This document shows positions 17,833 through 26,899 of a DNA stretch of 64,000 bases, one piece after another. The notes below the pieces were generated by a model, which saw nothing but the letters and a program-made list of their open reading frames with translations, was not told the origin of the DNA and ran no database searches. How positions within the stretch are numbered: position 1 is the stretch's first letter; every line of letters begins with the position of its first letter. This stretch comes from Candidatus Obscuribacterales bacterium (GTDB taxonomy: Bacteria; Cyanobacteriota; Vampirovibrionia; Obscuribacterales; Obscuribacteraceae), in the NCBI GenBank assembly GCA_031292355.1, contig JARLHI010000076.1:186001-250000 (forward strand), in the 5' to 3' direction. A program made the translations under genes and the position numbers.

Positions 17833-18099
17833 TCAATATAGTCTTCTTCTACACTGCTTGCAAAATACTTTCAAGCCGTTTTGACGAAAATACTTAACTT
17901 CACGCCAGTGCCTATCGGCTGATTTATAGAGCCTGTCATCGCTGACACCTCTGTAGAAGATATGGACACCGCCATCGCAGCATAAATCGCTGGCATCCGA
18001 TGACGCAGAATCAAGCGGCATCGATGGCAGTTCAGGCTTATACAGTCCAACTTTCACCAGCGTGTTTATGAAAATTTTGGGCACTTTAAATGTAGGCAT
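17833..18099 (-). CDS. Small Cys-containing hypothetical protein
   Basis: 88 residues. It has a vicinal Cys pair (DLCCDGGVHIFY) and a C-terminal CxxC (VFCKQCRRRLY), which together could bind zinc. There is no signal peptide. The stop is only 9 nt before the start of the membrane-protein gene, consistent with an operon. No good Shine-Dalgarno is visible, so both the start and the gene itself are uncertain. Confidence 0.5.
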   Translation of the reverse strand: MPTFKVPKIFINTLVKVGLYKPELPSMPLDSASSDASDLCCDGGVHIFYRGVSDDRLYKSADRHWREVKYFRQNGLKVFCKQCRRRLY

Positions 18100-18337
18100 T
18101 TTTTTGGATGACGGTCAGATGTGGCAACAGGGTATTGCCTGGGCTAGACCGATGTTGATTGTAGCTCCTTTTAGCCTGCAATGAGTGGGCATTGAATGAC
18201 CAAGCTCAAGATAGCCAATGAGAGAAGATCGCTGACTACAAGAATCCGACGCGCAGCAGGCTTACCGGCCTTGATGATAAAATGTGAGCAAAGAATCAAC
18301 TGGTGATCCAGGCATGCACTGGGAAGGAATCAATCCC

Positions 18338-18940
18338 ATGCAAAATCCGAAAAATAGCAGAAAACCCTCCAGCGCAACACCGGGATCAAAAAAAACGGAT
18401 AACACTGCAGGTGTTGCGGAAAGTACGGTGGTGCTACCTTGCGGCATCACCGGATTCAGGTCCACCAAAGATCGCTGCGGTTCCGCTCCCAAGCACGACT
18501 TGCGCATATCCAGTAAATCGTTTCGTAATCACTGCTTCACTGCAGCGAGACAGCTCGGTGGGAGTGTCGTTCCCATGGAAGCAGGCAATTCTTTTTATGC
18601 TAGCTTCTCTTTTTTTGTTTTAGAATTGCACAAGAACCGAGTGGCAATAGTGCTCAACAACAATGTTTATCCCATGGTGGCATTCGCAGAACCGCACGAC
18701 ATCGAGGCAATTTATTCTGGTCATAGCGATGGATGTTCGACTTTACTAGAGTTCGTGGAAGTCCCAGAGCTAGAGGATATATTTCGAAGTTTTGGTGAAT
18801 ACACTGTCCTGACGACATCACAGTTGCGCCAACCCATTAGTCACGAGATGTGCAAACAACTCTCGACAGCAGATCTGCATAACATCGAGTATTGGAAACC
18901 GGACATCCTCGGTCATCTTGTATTTCAGTACTGGGACTAA
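18338..18940 (+). CDS. Hypothetical cytosolic protein
   Basis: 200 residues from the ATG at 18338, chosen because GGAAGGAA lies about ten bases upstream; the frame is open back to a GTG at 18284 without ribosome-binding support. The first 60 residues are low complexity (Ser, Thr, Pro, Lys). The rest is a compact alpha/beta domain (for example FFVLELHKNRVAIVLNNN and HDIEAIYSGHSDG). No catalytic or membrane motif is recognised. It converges with the sensor kinase gene at 18983. Confidence 0.6.
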   Translation: MQNPKNSRKPSSATPGSKKTDNTAGVAESTVVLPCGITGFRSTKDRCGSAPKHDLRISSKSFRNHCFTAARQLGGSVVPMEAGNSFYASFSFFVLELHKNRVAIVLNNNVYPMVAFAEPHDIEAIYSGHSDGCSTLLEFVEVPELEDIFRSFGEYTVLTTSQLRQPISHEMCKQLSTADLHNIEYWKPDILGHLVFQYWD

Positions 18941-18982
18941 AGGTCACACAGCACTGCATACGGTGCAAGCAAAATCTTTTCT

Positions 18983-20524
18983 CTAAGTGCGCGTAGAATC
19001 AACCATCATATTAGACCCCGGTTGTGTTGGGGTTGAGCCAGATGCTGATACCGTCCTTGGTTCAGTACTCAGTTTTGTCGGCAAAAAGACGGCAAAGGTC
19101 GAGCCCTTGCCCAGAGTTGAGTCGACTTTAATCGTACCGTGGTGCCTGGCAATGATTTCACGAGTAATAGCAAGACCCAACCCAGTGCCACCAGCAGCGC
19201 GGGTGCGAGCCTTGTCGGCTCGATAAAAGCGCTCGAAAATGTGCGGCAAATCACTAGAATCAATACCTAGTCCGGTGTCTCTAATAGTAATTTGCATGCG
19301 CTCTTCGTCTGCATAATTGGAAGAAATAATCACACTACCTTCAGCAGGCGTGTAATTAACAGCATTAGACAGGATATTGACGAGCGCTCTTTGCAATTGG
19401 ATGGCATTGCCCGGAATAACGTGGTTGCTGCCAGGAGAATTTTCGGAAACGACCGAATTAACAAGCTCGATTTTCTTTTTGTCTGCCTGGGGCCGAATCT
19501 GCTCAATAGCGTCGGCTAAAACTTGCTCGATCCCCACGTCTTCTTTCCAGTCGGCATCCAGTCCACCGTCTAGGCGACTGATGTCGAGCAAATCCTGCAG
19601 CAAACTTGTTTGTCTTTCGACCAATCTCTCTAATGAATTGAGAAATTGCGGCAAAAGAACAGCATCATTTTTGGCACCCGCCTGCAAAGCATCGACAACC
19701 GAGCCGATGGCCATAGTCGGTGTTTTCAATTCGTGGCTCGCGTTAGCAATGAATTCCTGACGCAGTCTTTCTTGCTCACGCAGGCGACCAATCATTTGAT
19801 TGAAGGATAGACCCAGTTCGCCGATTTCATCGCGTCGGCTAACTGGCACGAATTCCGAAATATCGCCTGAAAGTGCGATATTTCGAGCCATCGCACTCAT
19901 TTCCCGCACAGGCCGATTAACTCGCTTGGCCAGCCAGAGGCTGATGGCGACAGTCACTACAATCGTTGCCAGCATAATCTCGAGAAAGCCATAGAGGTCA
20001 CTGTTGAGTCTGCGCTCCATATCGAAAAGAGGCATACCAATACGAATGACGCCAGTTGTGTGCCCCGCAGCCCGGACGGGATAAGCGATAAATAGCCAGT
20101 TATTGTTTGGGGTAGGACGTTCGTAGATGGCGACAATCCCTGCCAGAGCATCATTGATTTCAGCCTGGTTAGAAAGATTTTCGCCTTCAGGGCGTTTGCC
20201 TGAATCCGCAAGAACATGCCCTTCATCGTTGACAACCGTAATGGAGACGCCCAGTCTTTGTGCGCGCCTGTCGACAGCATCCTTGATCCGCGCTCGAGAT
20301 TTCTTGGAATCAAGGGCCAGATCGTTGTCAATCTCCAGACCGAGGTTGACAGCTTCCACTTCGAGCGAGTTTCGCAAATTATTGACTGATTCTGTGCGGA
20401 TCATATTTAGCGCCCACAAGCTGACTGCGCCCAGGGACACCGTGATCACGAGCAGATATGTCACTAGCAGTTGATTAGCCAGACTGCGGAAGAGCCATCG
20501 ATATATTTTCTTCAAAAAGCCCAT
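18983..20524 (-). CDS. Membrane sensor histidine kinase (HAMP-HisKA-HATPase)
   Basis: 513 residues. Two transmembrane segments (about 17-40 and 180-199) bracket a periplasmic sensing domain. A HAMP linker (about 200-250) and a HisKA domain follow, with the phospho-acceptor H264 in ANASHELKTP. The HATPase domain has N, G1 and G2 boxes (LVNILSNAVNYTPAEG, DTGLGIDSSDLPHIFERFYR, GGTGLGLAI). This is the PhoR/ResE-type layout. The last 25 residues are a Ser/Thr-rich tail. No response-regulator gene is adjacent, so this is an orphan kinase within the window. An ATG at 20524 opens the frame. Confidence 0.92.
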   Translation of the reverse strand: MGFLKKIYRWLFRSLANQLLVTYLLVITVSLGAVSLWALNMIRTESVNNLRNSLEVEAVNLGLEIDNDLALDSKKSRARIKDAVDRRAQRLGVSITVVNDEGHVLADSGKRPEGENLSNQAEINDALAGIVAIYERPTPNNNWLFIAYPVRAAGHTTGVIRIGMPLFDMERRLNSDLYGFLEIMLATIVVTVAISLWLAKRVNRPVREMSAMARNIALSGDISEFVPVSRRDEIGELGLSFNQMIGRLREQERLRQEFIANASHELKTPTMAIGSVVDALQAGAKNDAVLLPQFLNSLERLVERQTSLLQDLLDISRLDGGLDADWKEDVGIEQVLADAIEQIRPQADKKKIELVNSVVSENSPGSNHVIPGNAIQLQRALVNILSNAVNYTPAEGSVIISSNYADEERMQITIRDTGLGIDSSDLPHIFERFYRADKARTRAAGGTGLGLAITREIIARHHGTIKVDSTLGKGSTFAVFLPTKLSTEPRTVSASGSTPTQPGSNMMVDSTRT

Positions 20525-20757
20525 ATTTGATCCAACTGATCCAAATGAAACCCGAACGTAAGAAATCGGAGAGATTGCGATCTAAGCATAATCGCCAAAA
20601 TGGGCAAAAGCAAAAAACCTGTATGATGCATATGATGCAGTTGTGAGTTTTAAGACAAACTGATTTTTCTGTGGGAAACTGTAGTCGTGTTCCTATAATG
20701 ACCACAAGGGCTTTACCAAGCCCTCACAGAACGAGCCCTACCGGAGGTCCATCCAAA

Positions 20758-21081
20758 ATGTCTGCTGTTGCAAACGTAACTGATACTACTTTCGAGCAAG
20801 AAGTTTTGAAAGCAGAAGTTCCCGTTCTGGTTGACTTCTGGGCACCATGGTGCGGACCGTGTAAAGCGGTTGCGCCTGTTGTAGAAGATTTATCCAAAGA
20901 GTACGAAGGACGACTCAAAGTAGTCAAACTGAATACTGATGAAAACCCCAAAACAGCCCAAGCTTATACAATCCGCGGCATTCCAAGCCTTTATCTCTTC
21001 AAGAGCGGTCAAGTTGTAGAGCAAGTTGTTGGCGCAGTGCCAAAGTCCACTTTAGCTACTGCGATTAACAAGCACGTATAA
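20758..21081 (+). CDS. trxA: Thioredoxin
   Basis: 107 residues, the normal thioredoxin length. It reduces disulfides in the cytosol using the redox-active C32 and C35 in FWAPWCGPCKAVAP; the cis-proline loop is present (RGIPSLYLF). The start at 20758 is set by GGAGGT about ten bases upstream; the open frame runs further upstream but reads as leader. A good TATAAT is present at 20694-20699, though no clear -35 box accompanies it. It is followed by a secreted fasciclin-domain gene after 141 nt. No thioredoxin reductase gene is close by. Confidence 0.96.
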   Translation: MSAVANVTDTTFEQEVLKAEVPVLVDFWAPWCGPCKAVAPVVEDLSKEYEGRLKVVKLNTDENPKTAQAYTIRGIPSLYLFKSGQVVEQVVGAVPKSTLATAINKHV

Positions 21082-21222
21082 TTTCTGAGTCCCTGGACTT
21101 AGACCTGATTCAATTCTTCTTGTAATGAGCTGGATTGAACTCTTTACCAGCCTGCTCAACCAGGTAAATTCAATGTGGACTGATACAGCCACTACCTTTC
21201 ACTGAACATATAAGGAGATCGT

Positions 21223-21807
21223 ATGCGATTCGGCGTTATCAACTGGGCATCCATTGTTCCAGTGGCCTTGAGCCTTGTCAGTTTCGTCTCAGTTCAATCG
21301 ACTGAAGCCGCAACCACCCACCACAAACATTGCGCGATGAAAAAGCATTGCTCAATGAACAAAAAGTGCTGCCCTAAATCGAGCAAGTGCGTGTCCCACG
21401 GTAAGGGCAAAGACATCGTTCAGACAGCAATGGCTGACGGTTCTTTCAAAACCTTAGTAGCCGATCTAAAGGCCGCAGGTCTCGTTTGCACACTCGAAGG
21501 CAAAGGCCCATTCACAGTATTTGCTCCTGATGATGCTGCTTTCGCCAAACAAGGCAAAGCAACTTCAACCGAAAAAGAGAAATTGGCTAAGGTTCTTAAG
21601 TACCACGTTGTCGCTGGCAAGCATTCAGCCGCTGACCTTGCCAACATGCGTTCAATCACTACGCTGGAAGGCGAAAGCTTGATGCTGGACAACAAAGACG
21701 GCAAAGAAATCGTTGACGGCGCAATCGTCACCAAAGGCGACATTGAATGCAGCAACGGCGTTATCCACGTCATTGATATGGTTCTCAGCCCAGAGCGCGG
21801 TAAATAA
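21223..21807 (+). CDS. Secreted fasciclin (FAS1) domain protein
   Basis: 194 residues. A signal peptide to about residue 29 is followed by a short His/Cys/Lys-rich stretch (HHKHCAMKKHCSMNKKCCPK), then one FAS1 domain. The domain has the H1 box (GPFTVFAPDDAAFAK) and the C-terminal H2-like box (NGVIHVIDMVLSPE). FAS1 domains mediate adhesion at the cell surface. The Cys/His-rich segment between signal and domain is unusual and could bind a metal or form disulfides. A strong Shine-Dalgarno (AAGGAG) precedes the ATG and a terminator follows. Confidence 0.9.
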   Translation: MRFGVINWASIVPVALSLVSFVSVQSTEAATTHHKHCAMKKHCSMNKKCCPKSSKCVSHGKGKDIVQTAMADGSFKTLVADLKAAGLVCTLEGKGPFTVFAPDDAAFAKQGKATSTEKEKLAKVLKYHVVAGKHSAADLANMRSITTLEGESLMLDNKDGKEIVDGAIVTKGDIECSNGVIHVIDMVLSPERGK

Positions 21808-21844
21808 GGCAAGCAAGGAATTAAAGCCTTGTTTTAACAACTTG

Positions 21845-21880
21845 AAAAGTCCGGTTCGCGAGAATCGGACTTTTTATTTT
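21845..21880 (+). terminator. Rho-independent terminator after the fasciclin gene
   Basis: AAAGTCCGGTTC and GAATCGGACTTT form a stem of about 12 bp (one G-U pair) with a GCGA loop, followed by TTTTATTTT. It lies 38 nt after the stop codon. Confidence 0.9.
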
Positions 21881-22060
21881 GCCAGACAGCAGCCCACTCA
21901 GGGTAAATGCCAGTTGGTATCCAGAGTGTAGCCTGTGGTTATTCGGCATTTTGTGAGTGAGAATCTAGATTAATCCAAGCAAGCTTGCGTAAGGCGTGGC
22001 AATATATATAGCTGAAGGCAGATTGGAAGTAGTCAGGGTCAGCAAAGGAAAATTGAGTAA

Positions 22061-22618
22061 ATGAAGGAAGCTATTGTCGCCTTTGTGATTGCGTTGGTTG
22101 TAGGCAGCTTTGTCAACGACTGGCACGCAAAAGAAGCCTTGAAGGGTGAGCCACCGCCGCCTTCGGCTCCGTACTCCACTCAAAACGACCCGCCAACCAA
22201 TGCTCCGCCGGCTCCTCCGGTTGATCCTGATTTTGAGCAAGCAAAACAGGCTCGCGCCCTGAATCCAGCAAAGCCAGCGGAGCCGATAAACATTCCGTCT
22301 CTAGATGATGCAGGCTTTGATCGTGACGTCATTAAGTCAGCTTCTCCGGTGCTTGTGTACTTCAAAGCCCAGGGCTCCGAGCAGTGCGCGCGCACAGACA
22401 AAGCGGTGCAAGCCGTGGCAACGCAAGTGCAAGCAGACATGCGTGTAGTAGCTGTTGATATCATGGCTAACCCCATAATCGCCGAACAGTATGGCGCACA
22501 GGAAGTCCCAGCCTTCGCTGTTTTCAAGGACGGCAAAAAGGTGGATGCAGCTGCCGGCGAGCTGGATCAAAGAAGTTTGATGGCATTTATCAAAAAAACA
22601 GTGCCCACCGTGATTTAA
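22061..22618 (+). CDS. Membrane-anchored thioredoxin-like protein with degenerate active site
   Basis: 185 residues. An N-terminal membrane segment (MKEAIVAFVIALVVGSFVND) is followed by a Pro-rich linker (about 30-80) and a thioredoxin fold (about 85-185). The strand before the active site is present (SPVLVYFKAQ), but the CGPC motif is replaced by SEQC, leaving only C109. The cis-Pro loop is kept (EVPAFAVF). It therefore cannot do dithiol exchange like thioredoxin; a scaffold or one-Cys role is more likely. The N-terminal segment closely resembles that of the next small gene (MKDYIVAFFIALVA), and the triple-AAA FtsH gene follows. The three probably act as a unit at the inner membrane. Confidence 0.8.
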   Translation: MKEAIVAFVIALVVGSFVNDWHAKEALKGEPPPPSAPYSTQNDPPTNAPPAPPVDPDFEQAKQARALNPAKPAEPINIPSLDDAGFDRDVIKSASPVLVYFKAQGSEQCARTDKAVQAVATQVQADMRVVAVDIMANPIIAEQYGAQEVPAFAVFKDGKKVDAAAGELDQRSLMAFIKKTVPTVI

Positions 22619-22693
22619 AGCAGCTGACTGTTGAAAACCACGTTAAAATAAGCTTATCGCGCAGCCCCGCTGAATCGTAAATGAGTGGACCAA

Positions 22694-22963
22694 ATGAAAG
22701 ATTACATCGTCGCTTTCTTCATAGCCCTGGTTGCAACCAGTTGGGTTTTTACCACAGGCAGTCCGCCTCAAGCTGTACCAGTCATGGTTGGCGACGTTCA
22801 GGGAGCAACCAAGCGAAGGACTTATGAGCCATCTGATTCAACATTCGACAATTTTCAAATGGTGGACTCCGCAAGAGACAAAACCATCATGACAAACGTA
22901 GTTGAAAAAGGGGCCGGGACCGGAACACAACAGACTGTGCCTTACCTTGGCGCTGAACACTGA
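22694..22963 (+). CDS. Small single-pass membrane protein
   Basis: 89 residues with one N-terminal hydrophobic segment (MKDYIVAFFIALVATSWVFT), followed by a soluble tail of about 65 residues with no recognised domain. The start at 22694 is preferred over a GTG three codons upstream because the resulting N-terminus matches that of the thioredoxin-like neighbour. It sits 75 nt after that gene and 60 nt before the triple-AAA FtsH gene on the same strand. An accessory role to the protease is inferred from position only. Confidence 0.65.
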   Translation: MKDYIVAFFIALVATSWVFTTGSPPQAVPVMVGDVQGATKRRTYEPSDSTFDNFQMVDSARDKTIMTNVVEKGAGTGTQQTVPYLGAEH

Positions 22964-23023
22964 CGATAGTTTTTGATGATTTTTTTCGACGAGTTATTTT
23001 GTGATACGAGGATGGATTGAGCG

Positions 23024-26000
23024 ATGAAAAACTGGGCGCGATGGACACTTGTGTCCCTTTGGTTTGTGCTTTTGCTGTTGACCTGCGGGTACTGGAATCC
23101 TTTTGCTTCAACAGCGGCCCTGTTGAAATATTCAGTAGTCTCGGTTTTCTCGGCCATCATATTTGGTGCCGCGATAATCATTATGCAGTTCTACATAATG
23201 GTGACTCTGTTCTTCCCGCTTCCGCCAAGAGCGGACTCGAAAGCGCCTAAACCCTGGGGCCGTAAGTACTTCAAATGGCTGTACAAAGAATCATCGATCG
23301 ATCCAAAGGCTCCTGCGAGATTAAGCGAACTGATTGGCAATGACATGGCCAGACAGGAAATCCGCGAAGTCATCGACATGATGCAAAATCCAGCTCATTA
23401 CGCTGAATCTGGCGCAATCGTACCCAAAGGCTTGCTCTTCATTGGACCTCCTGGCGTTGGAAAGACTCTTTTTGCTCGTGCTATCGCTAACGAAGTGGGT
23501 GTTCCCTTCTATGTTCTCGAGGGCGGCAGCGTCAGCGGCTTGATCATGGGGTTAGGCGTACTGAAACTAAAGTTACTTTTCAGCCGCCTTGCCAAACACG
23601 ATAAATGTATTTTGTTCATCGACGAAATCGATTCACTTGGCTCAAGTCGTCGCAGTGACAAGGGTTTTGGTGGACAGAGCGATATGAATATGACGCTCAA
23701 CACCTTGCTCACTCAGATGGATGGCTTCCACGGCACAGGCAATTTGCTTGTTATTGGTGCCACCAATAAAGATGGCGTCTTAGACCCTGCTCTGATGCGT
23801 CCAGGTCGTATGGACAGACGGATCTACTTCCAAGAGCCTGGACACGAAGAACGCGCTGGCTTATTTAAGTACTATCTCGATAAAGTCAAACATGACGACT
23901 CGGTTGATCTCGCTGAATTGTCGATGTTAACCGCGAACTATTCGCCTGCTGAAATTGCGAACGTTGTCAACGAAGCAGCGCTGATCAGCATGCGTCCAAA
24001 TGGGCCAGGTCTAGTCAACATGGAAATGTTGAGACAGGCTCTCGATAGAGTGGCTGTTGGTCTTGAGCGTACCGTCATGGATGGCGATATCAAAGTCAGT
24101 CATTCAGATCCGTCAATTAGACTTGATGATGTAATCGGTATCGACGACGTCAAACAAGACATTATCGAAATCGTTGATTTCTTGAAGCACGGAGACGAGC
24201 TACGAGCAATCGGCGCGAAGATTCCCAAGGGTATCTTGATGATTGGACCGCCGGGCGTCGGTAAAACCATGCTGGCAAAAGCAATCGCCAACGAAGCCGG
24301 AGTACCATTCTTTGGCATCTCGGCTAGCTATTTAGGAAACGGTGGCTCGGACAGAATTCAGTCGCTTTATCGTCAAGCCAGAAAAAGTCCTGCGGCAATT
24401 ATCTTTATTGATGAAATCGACGCTATCGGCGCAGGCGCAGGCAACCAGGCGATGGGATTTGGCTCAGAACGCACATCTGCTCTCAATCAAATTTTGATTG
24501 AATTAGACGGTATCGGTCGCAGCACAGTCATCACTATCGGTGCCACAAACGTTGAAGATAAGCTGGATTCGGCGTTCACTCGCTCTGGACGTTTTGACCG
24601 CAAAACATATTTAGGGCTACCGGATTCGCCTGCTCGCAAATTGCTTTTCCAAGGTTATCTCAAAAAAATCCAGTTGTCTGAAGAGATTGATCTAGAGAAA
24701 CTGGCAAAAATAACGACCAATTTTTCTGGCGCGGATATATCTGCGGCAGTGAATGAGGCTGCAATTCTTGCTGTTAGAAAAGGCAAAAAAGCCGTAGATA
24801 ATGAGGATTTAGCTGAAGCTGCCGAACGTATTTCAATCACTGCCGGCGCCAAGCTAAACGTTGGTGGCATGAATTTGTCGAAGGTTCCAGATCTCGATGT
24901 CAGACTTGATGACATCAAGGGCATGGATGAAGCTAAAGCAGAAGCCGCTGAAGTTGTCGCCTTGCTCAAACATGCCGACCTGGTAGTTGAAGCAGGCCTA
25001 AAGTCACCGAAGGGAGTTCTTCTTGTAGGACCTCCTGGAACCGGCAAAACAATGCTTGCAAAAGCTATTGCAAATGAAGCAGGCGTGCCGTTCTATTCAC
25101 TTTCTGGAGGCGACTTTCAGTCTATGTGGGCAGGTGTGGGCTCGAACCGCGTGCGAGCAGTCTACGAGCAAGCACGCCGCGCCGGTAAACCATGCATCGT
25201 CTTCATCGATGAGATTGATGCCATCGGTGGCAGAAGAGGAGTTGATATGGGTGGAGGCGCAGTTCAAGACTCCAACAAAACTCTGAATCAATTGCTGGTT
25301 GAGATGGATGGTTACGGCAAACACAAAGTTCTCACCATAGGGGCGACGAACAACTCATGCATGCTGGATAAAGCATTGCTGCGACAAGGGCGCTTCGATA
25401 GGCAAATCAACATACCGCGACCTAATTTGGAAGGTCGTGAAGCAATTTTTGAAAGCTATTTAAAGAAATGCCAATTGGACGCAACAGTAAAAATCATAGA
25501 CCTTGCAAGAATGACCACCGGTAGCGCCGGGGCAGACATTAAGAGCATGGTGAACGAGGCAGGCTTGATGGCTGTCAGAGATGGTCGAAAAACTGTTTCG
25601 CAAAACGATTTGTTCATGTCGATTCAACGCATCTTTTTTGGTATGCAATACAGCCGCAAAATATTGACCGATGAACTCAGGGCAACGGCGTATCACGAAG
25701 CGGGTCACGCAACAGTTTGCTACTACCGACACCGACGTGAGCGTATCCAAGTTCTCACAATCGTGCCACGTGGTGGCGCCCTCGGTTACCTATGGAGTGT
25801 CGACAAAGAAGATTACGTACAGCAAAACAAGCACGAATATTTAACCGACATCGAAGTGGGGCTGGGCGGCTACGCTGCAGAGACTCTAACTATGGACACA
25901 AGCACTTCCGGAGTCAGTTCTGACTTAAATAATGTGGCCTGGATAGCCAGATCTATGGTTAGAAACTGGGGCATGGGCACATTTAAGTTAAATGTTGACA

Positions 26001-26491
26001 CCGCTTACGGTGATACACCCATGAGCAAACGGTGGGCTTCTTCAGAAGAAACTGAACGCGAAATAGAAATGGAGATCAAACAAATCGTTGACGGATGTCT
26101 CACAAACGTCATGGATTTGCTCAAGTCGCGCCGAGCACAGTTAGATCAAATAGCGCAAGCGCTGCTGGAAAAGGAAACTTTGCATTACAGAGATATTGCA
26201 AGAATTTTGGAACCTGATCGCTCCGAGGAAGATATCGACAAAGAAATTACGACTATGGGTGATCGAACCAAAGTTGGACCGACACTGGTCGTTGACTTTG
26301 ACCACTTCGGCGCTCTGACCGGAGCCGGTAAGAACGGTGGCAACGGCAAAGAAATTGGTAAGAAAAACGGCAATGGCAATGGCGCAGAAAAAGCGCCAGA
26401 AGAAAAGCCGGCGAGCACTTCTGAAAATTCTGGAAACATTCCCACTGCCGGTGGCGACTCCGAGCAACCGACGAAAGAGCAGAACGACTAA
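23024..26491 (+). CDS. FtsH-type membrane protease with three tandem AAA+ modules
   Basis: 1155 residues against about 600-700 for normal FtsH. Two membrane segments (about 8-25 and 35-65) are followed by three FtsH-class AAA+ modules. Walker A motifs start at residues 141, 408 and 669 (GPPGVGKT twice, then GPPGTGKT) and Walker B Asp-Glu pairs lie at 200, 463 and 729. Each module keeps sensor 1 (GATN) and a second-region-of-homology Arg set (RPGRMDRR, RSGRFDRK, RQGRFDRQ). A zinc peptidase M41 domain follows: HEAGH at 891-895 with a third-ligand Asp at 967. A Gly/Asn/Lys-rich tail ends the protein. The FtsH pore loop is MWAGVG in module 3 but degenerate in modules 1 and 2. FtsH extracts and degrades membrane and misfolded proteins. 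A terminator follows the stop. Confidence 0.93.
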   Translation: MKNWARWTLVSLWFVLLLLTCGYWNPFASTAALLKYSVVSVFSAIIFGAAIIIMQFYIMVTLFFPLPPRADSKAPKPWGRKYFKWLYKESSIDPKAPARLSELIGNDMARQEIREVIDMMQNPAHYAESGAIVPKGLLFIGPPGVGKTLFARAIANEVGVPFYVLEGGSVSGLIMGLGVLKLKLLFSRLAKHDKCILFIDEIDSLGSSRRSDKGFGGQSDMNMTLNTLLTQMDGFHGTGNLLVIGATNKDGVLDPALMRPGRMDRRIYFQEPGHEERAGLFKYYLDKVKHDDSVDLAELSMLTANYSPAEIANVVNEAALISMRPNGPGLVNMEMLRQALDRVAVGLERTVMDGDIKVSHSDPSIRLDDVIGIDDVKQDIIEIVDFLKHGDELRAIGAKIPKGILMIGPPGVGKTMLAKAIANEAGVPFFGISASYLGNGGSDRIQSLYRQARKSPAAIIFIDEIDAIGAGAGNQAMGFGSERTSALNQILIELDGIGRSTVITIGATNVEDKLDSAFTRSGRFDRKTYLGLPDSPARKLLFQGYLKKIQLSEEIDLEKLAKITTNFSGADISAAVNEAAILAVRKGKKAVDNEDLAEAAERISITAGAKLNVGGMNLSKVPDLDVRLDDIKGMDEAKAEAAEVVALLKHADLVVEAGLKSPKGVLLVGPPGTGKTMLAKAIANEAGVPFYSLSGGDFQSMWAGVGSNRVRAVYEQARRAGKPCIVFIDEIDAIGGRRGVDMGGGAVQDSNKTLNQLLVEMDGYGKHKVLTIGATNNSCMLDKALLRQGRFDRQINIPRPNLEGREAIFESYLKKCQLDATVKIIDLARMTTGSAGADIKSMVNEAGLMAVRDGRKTVSQNDLFMSIQRIFFGMQYSRKILTDELRATAYHEAGHATVCYYRHRRERIQVLTIVPRGGALGYLWSVDKEDYVQQNKHEYLTDIEVGLGGYAAETLTMDTSTSGVSSDLNNVAWIARSMVRNWGMGTFKLNVDTAYGDTPMSKRWASSEETEREIEMEIKQIVDGCLTNVMDLLKSRRAQLDQIAQALLEKETLHYRDIARILEPDRSEEDIDKEITTMGDRTKVGPTLVVDFDHFGALTGAGKNGGNGKEIGKKNGNGNGAEKAPEEKPASTSENSGNIPTAGGDSEQPTKEQND

Positions 26492-26520
26492 GAAGGTCAA
26501 AATAAAGGACGGCAATTGTA

Positions 26521-26556
26521 GAAGATGGCGTTCCCCAAAGGACGCCATCTTTTTTA
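26521..26556 (+). terminator. Rho-independent terminator after the triple-AAA FtsH gene
   Basis: AAGATGGCGT and ACGCCATCTT form a 10-bp stem around a short C/A-rich loop, followed directly by a run of T. It begins 29 nt after the protease stop codon. Confidence 0.9.
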
Positions 26557-26709
26557 GGAAGTCTTCGTCCGTTAATCGCGAGTTGGAGGACACATTTGAG
26601 AGCTTAAGATTTGAGTTTTTGCATATTTCTTGCAAGCCTTTATCTCTCAGATTCGGTTCTCGGAAATTGACAGTTTGCAAGCTCTTTAGCTGCGACATTT
26701 TCTTCAAAG

Positions 26710-26892
26710 CTACAGCACGGCGCTCTGGTCGCCCGTGAGTACCGGCTGCCCTGTGTTTCAGGAGTCGCTAATGCCACCAATTTATGGAGGGACGGCACAC
26801 TTGTAGAAATCGACGGCGCAACAGACATCATTCGCGTACTAGAAACACCGGAGATGAACGCCACCGCAGGTAGTGCAACATTAGAGAATTGA
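26710..26892 (+). pseudogene. Remnant of a PEP-utilising enzyme (swivelling phosphohistidine domain)
   Basis: A reading frame of about 55 codons ending in TGA at 26890-26892 encodes LQHGALVAREYRLPCVSGVA and, further on, LWRDGTLVEIDGATDIIRVL. This is the C-terminal end of the mobile phosphohistidine domain of PEP synthase or rifampicin-phosphotransferase-like enzymes, including the catalytic His in the QHGA motif. Upstream, the same frame hits stops at 26668 and earlier, and the FtsH terminator occupies the preceding DNA, so the rest of the gene is gone. The frame has no start codon or ribosome-binding site. It is most likely a decayed leftover; a frame that is still intact over this length suggests fairly recent loss. 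Confidence 0.75.
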
Positions 26893-26899
26893 GCTGCAT

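Noticed and set aside
26141..26707. Minus-strand frame of 188 codons across the FtsH gene end
   Set aside because: It is antisense to the protease C-terminus and its terminator and has no family features.
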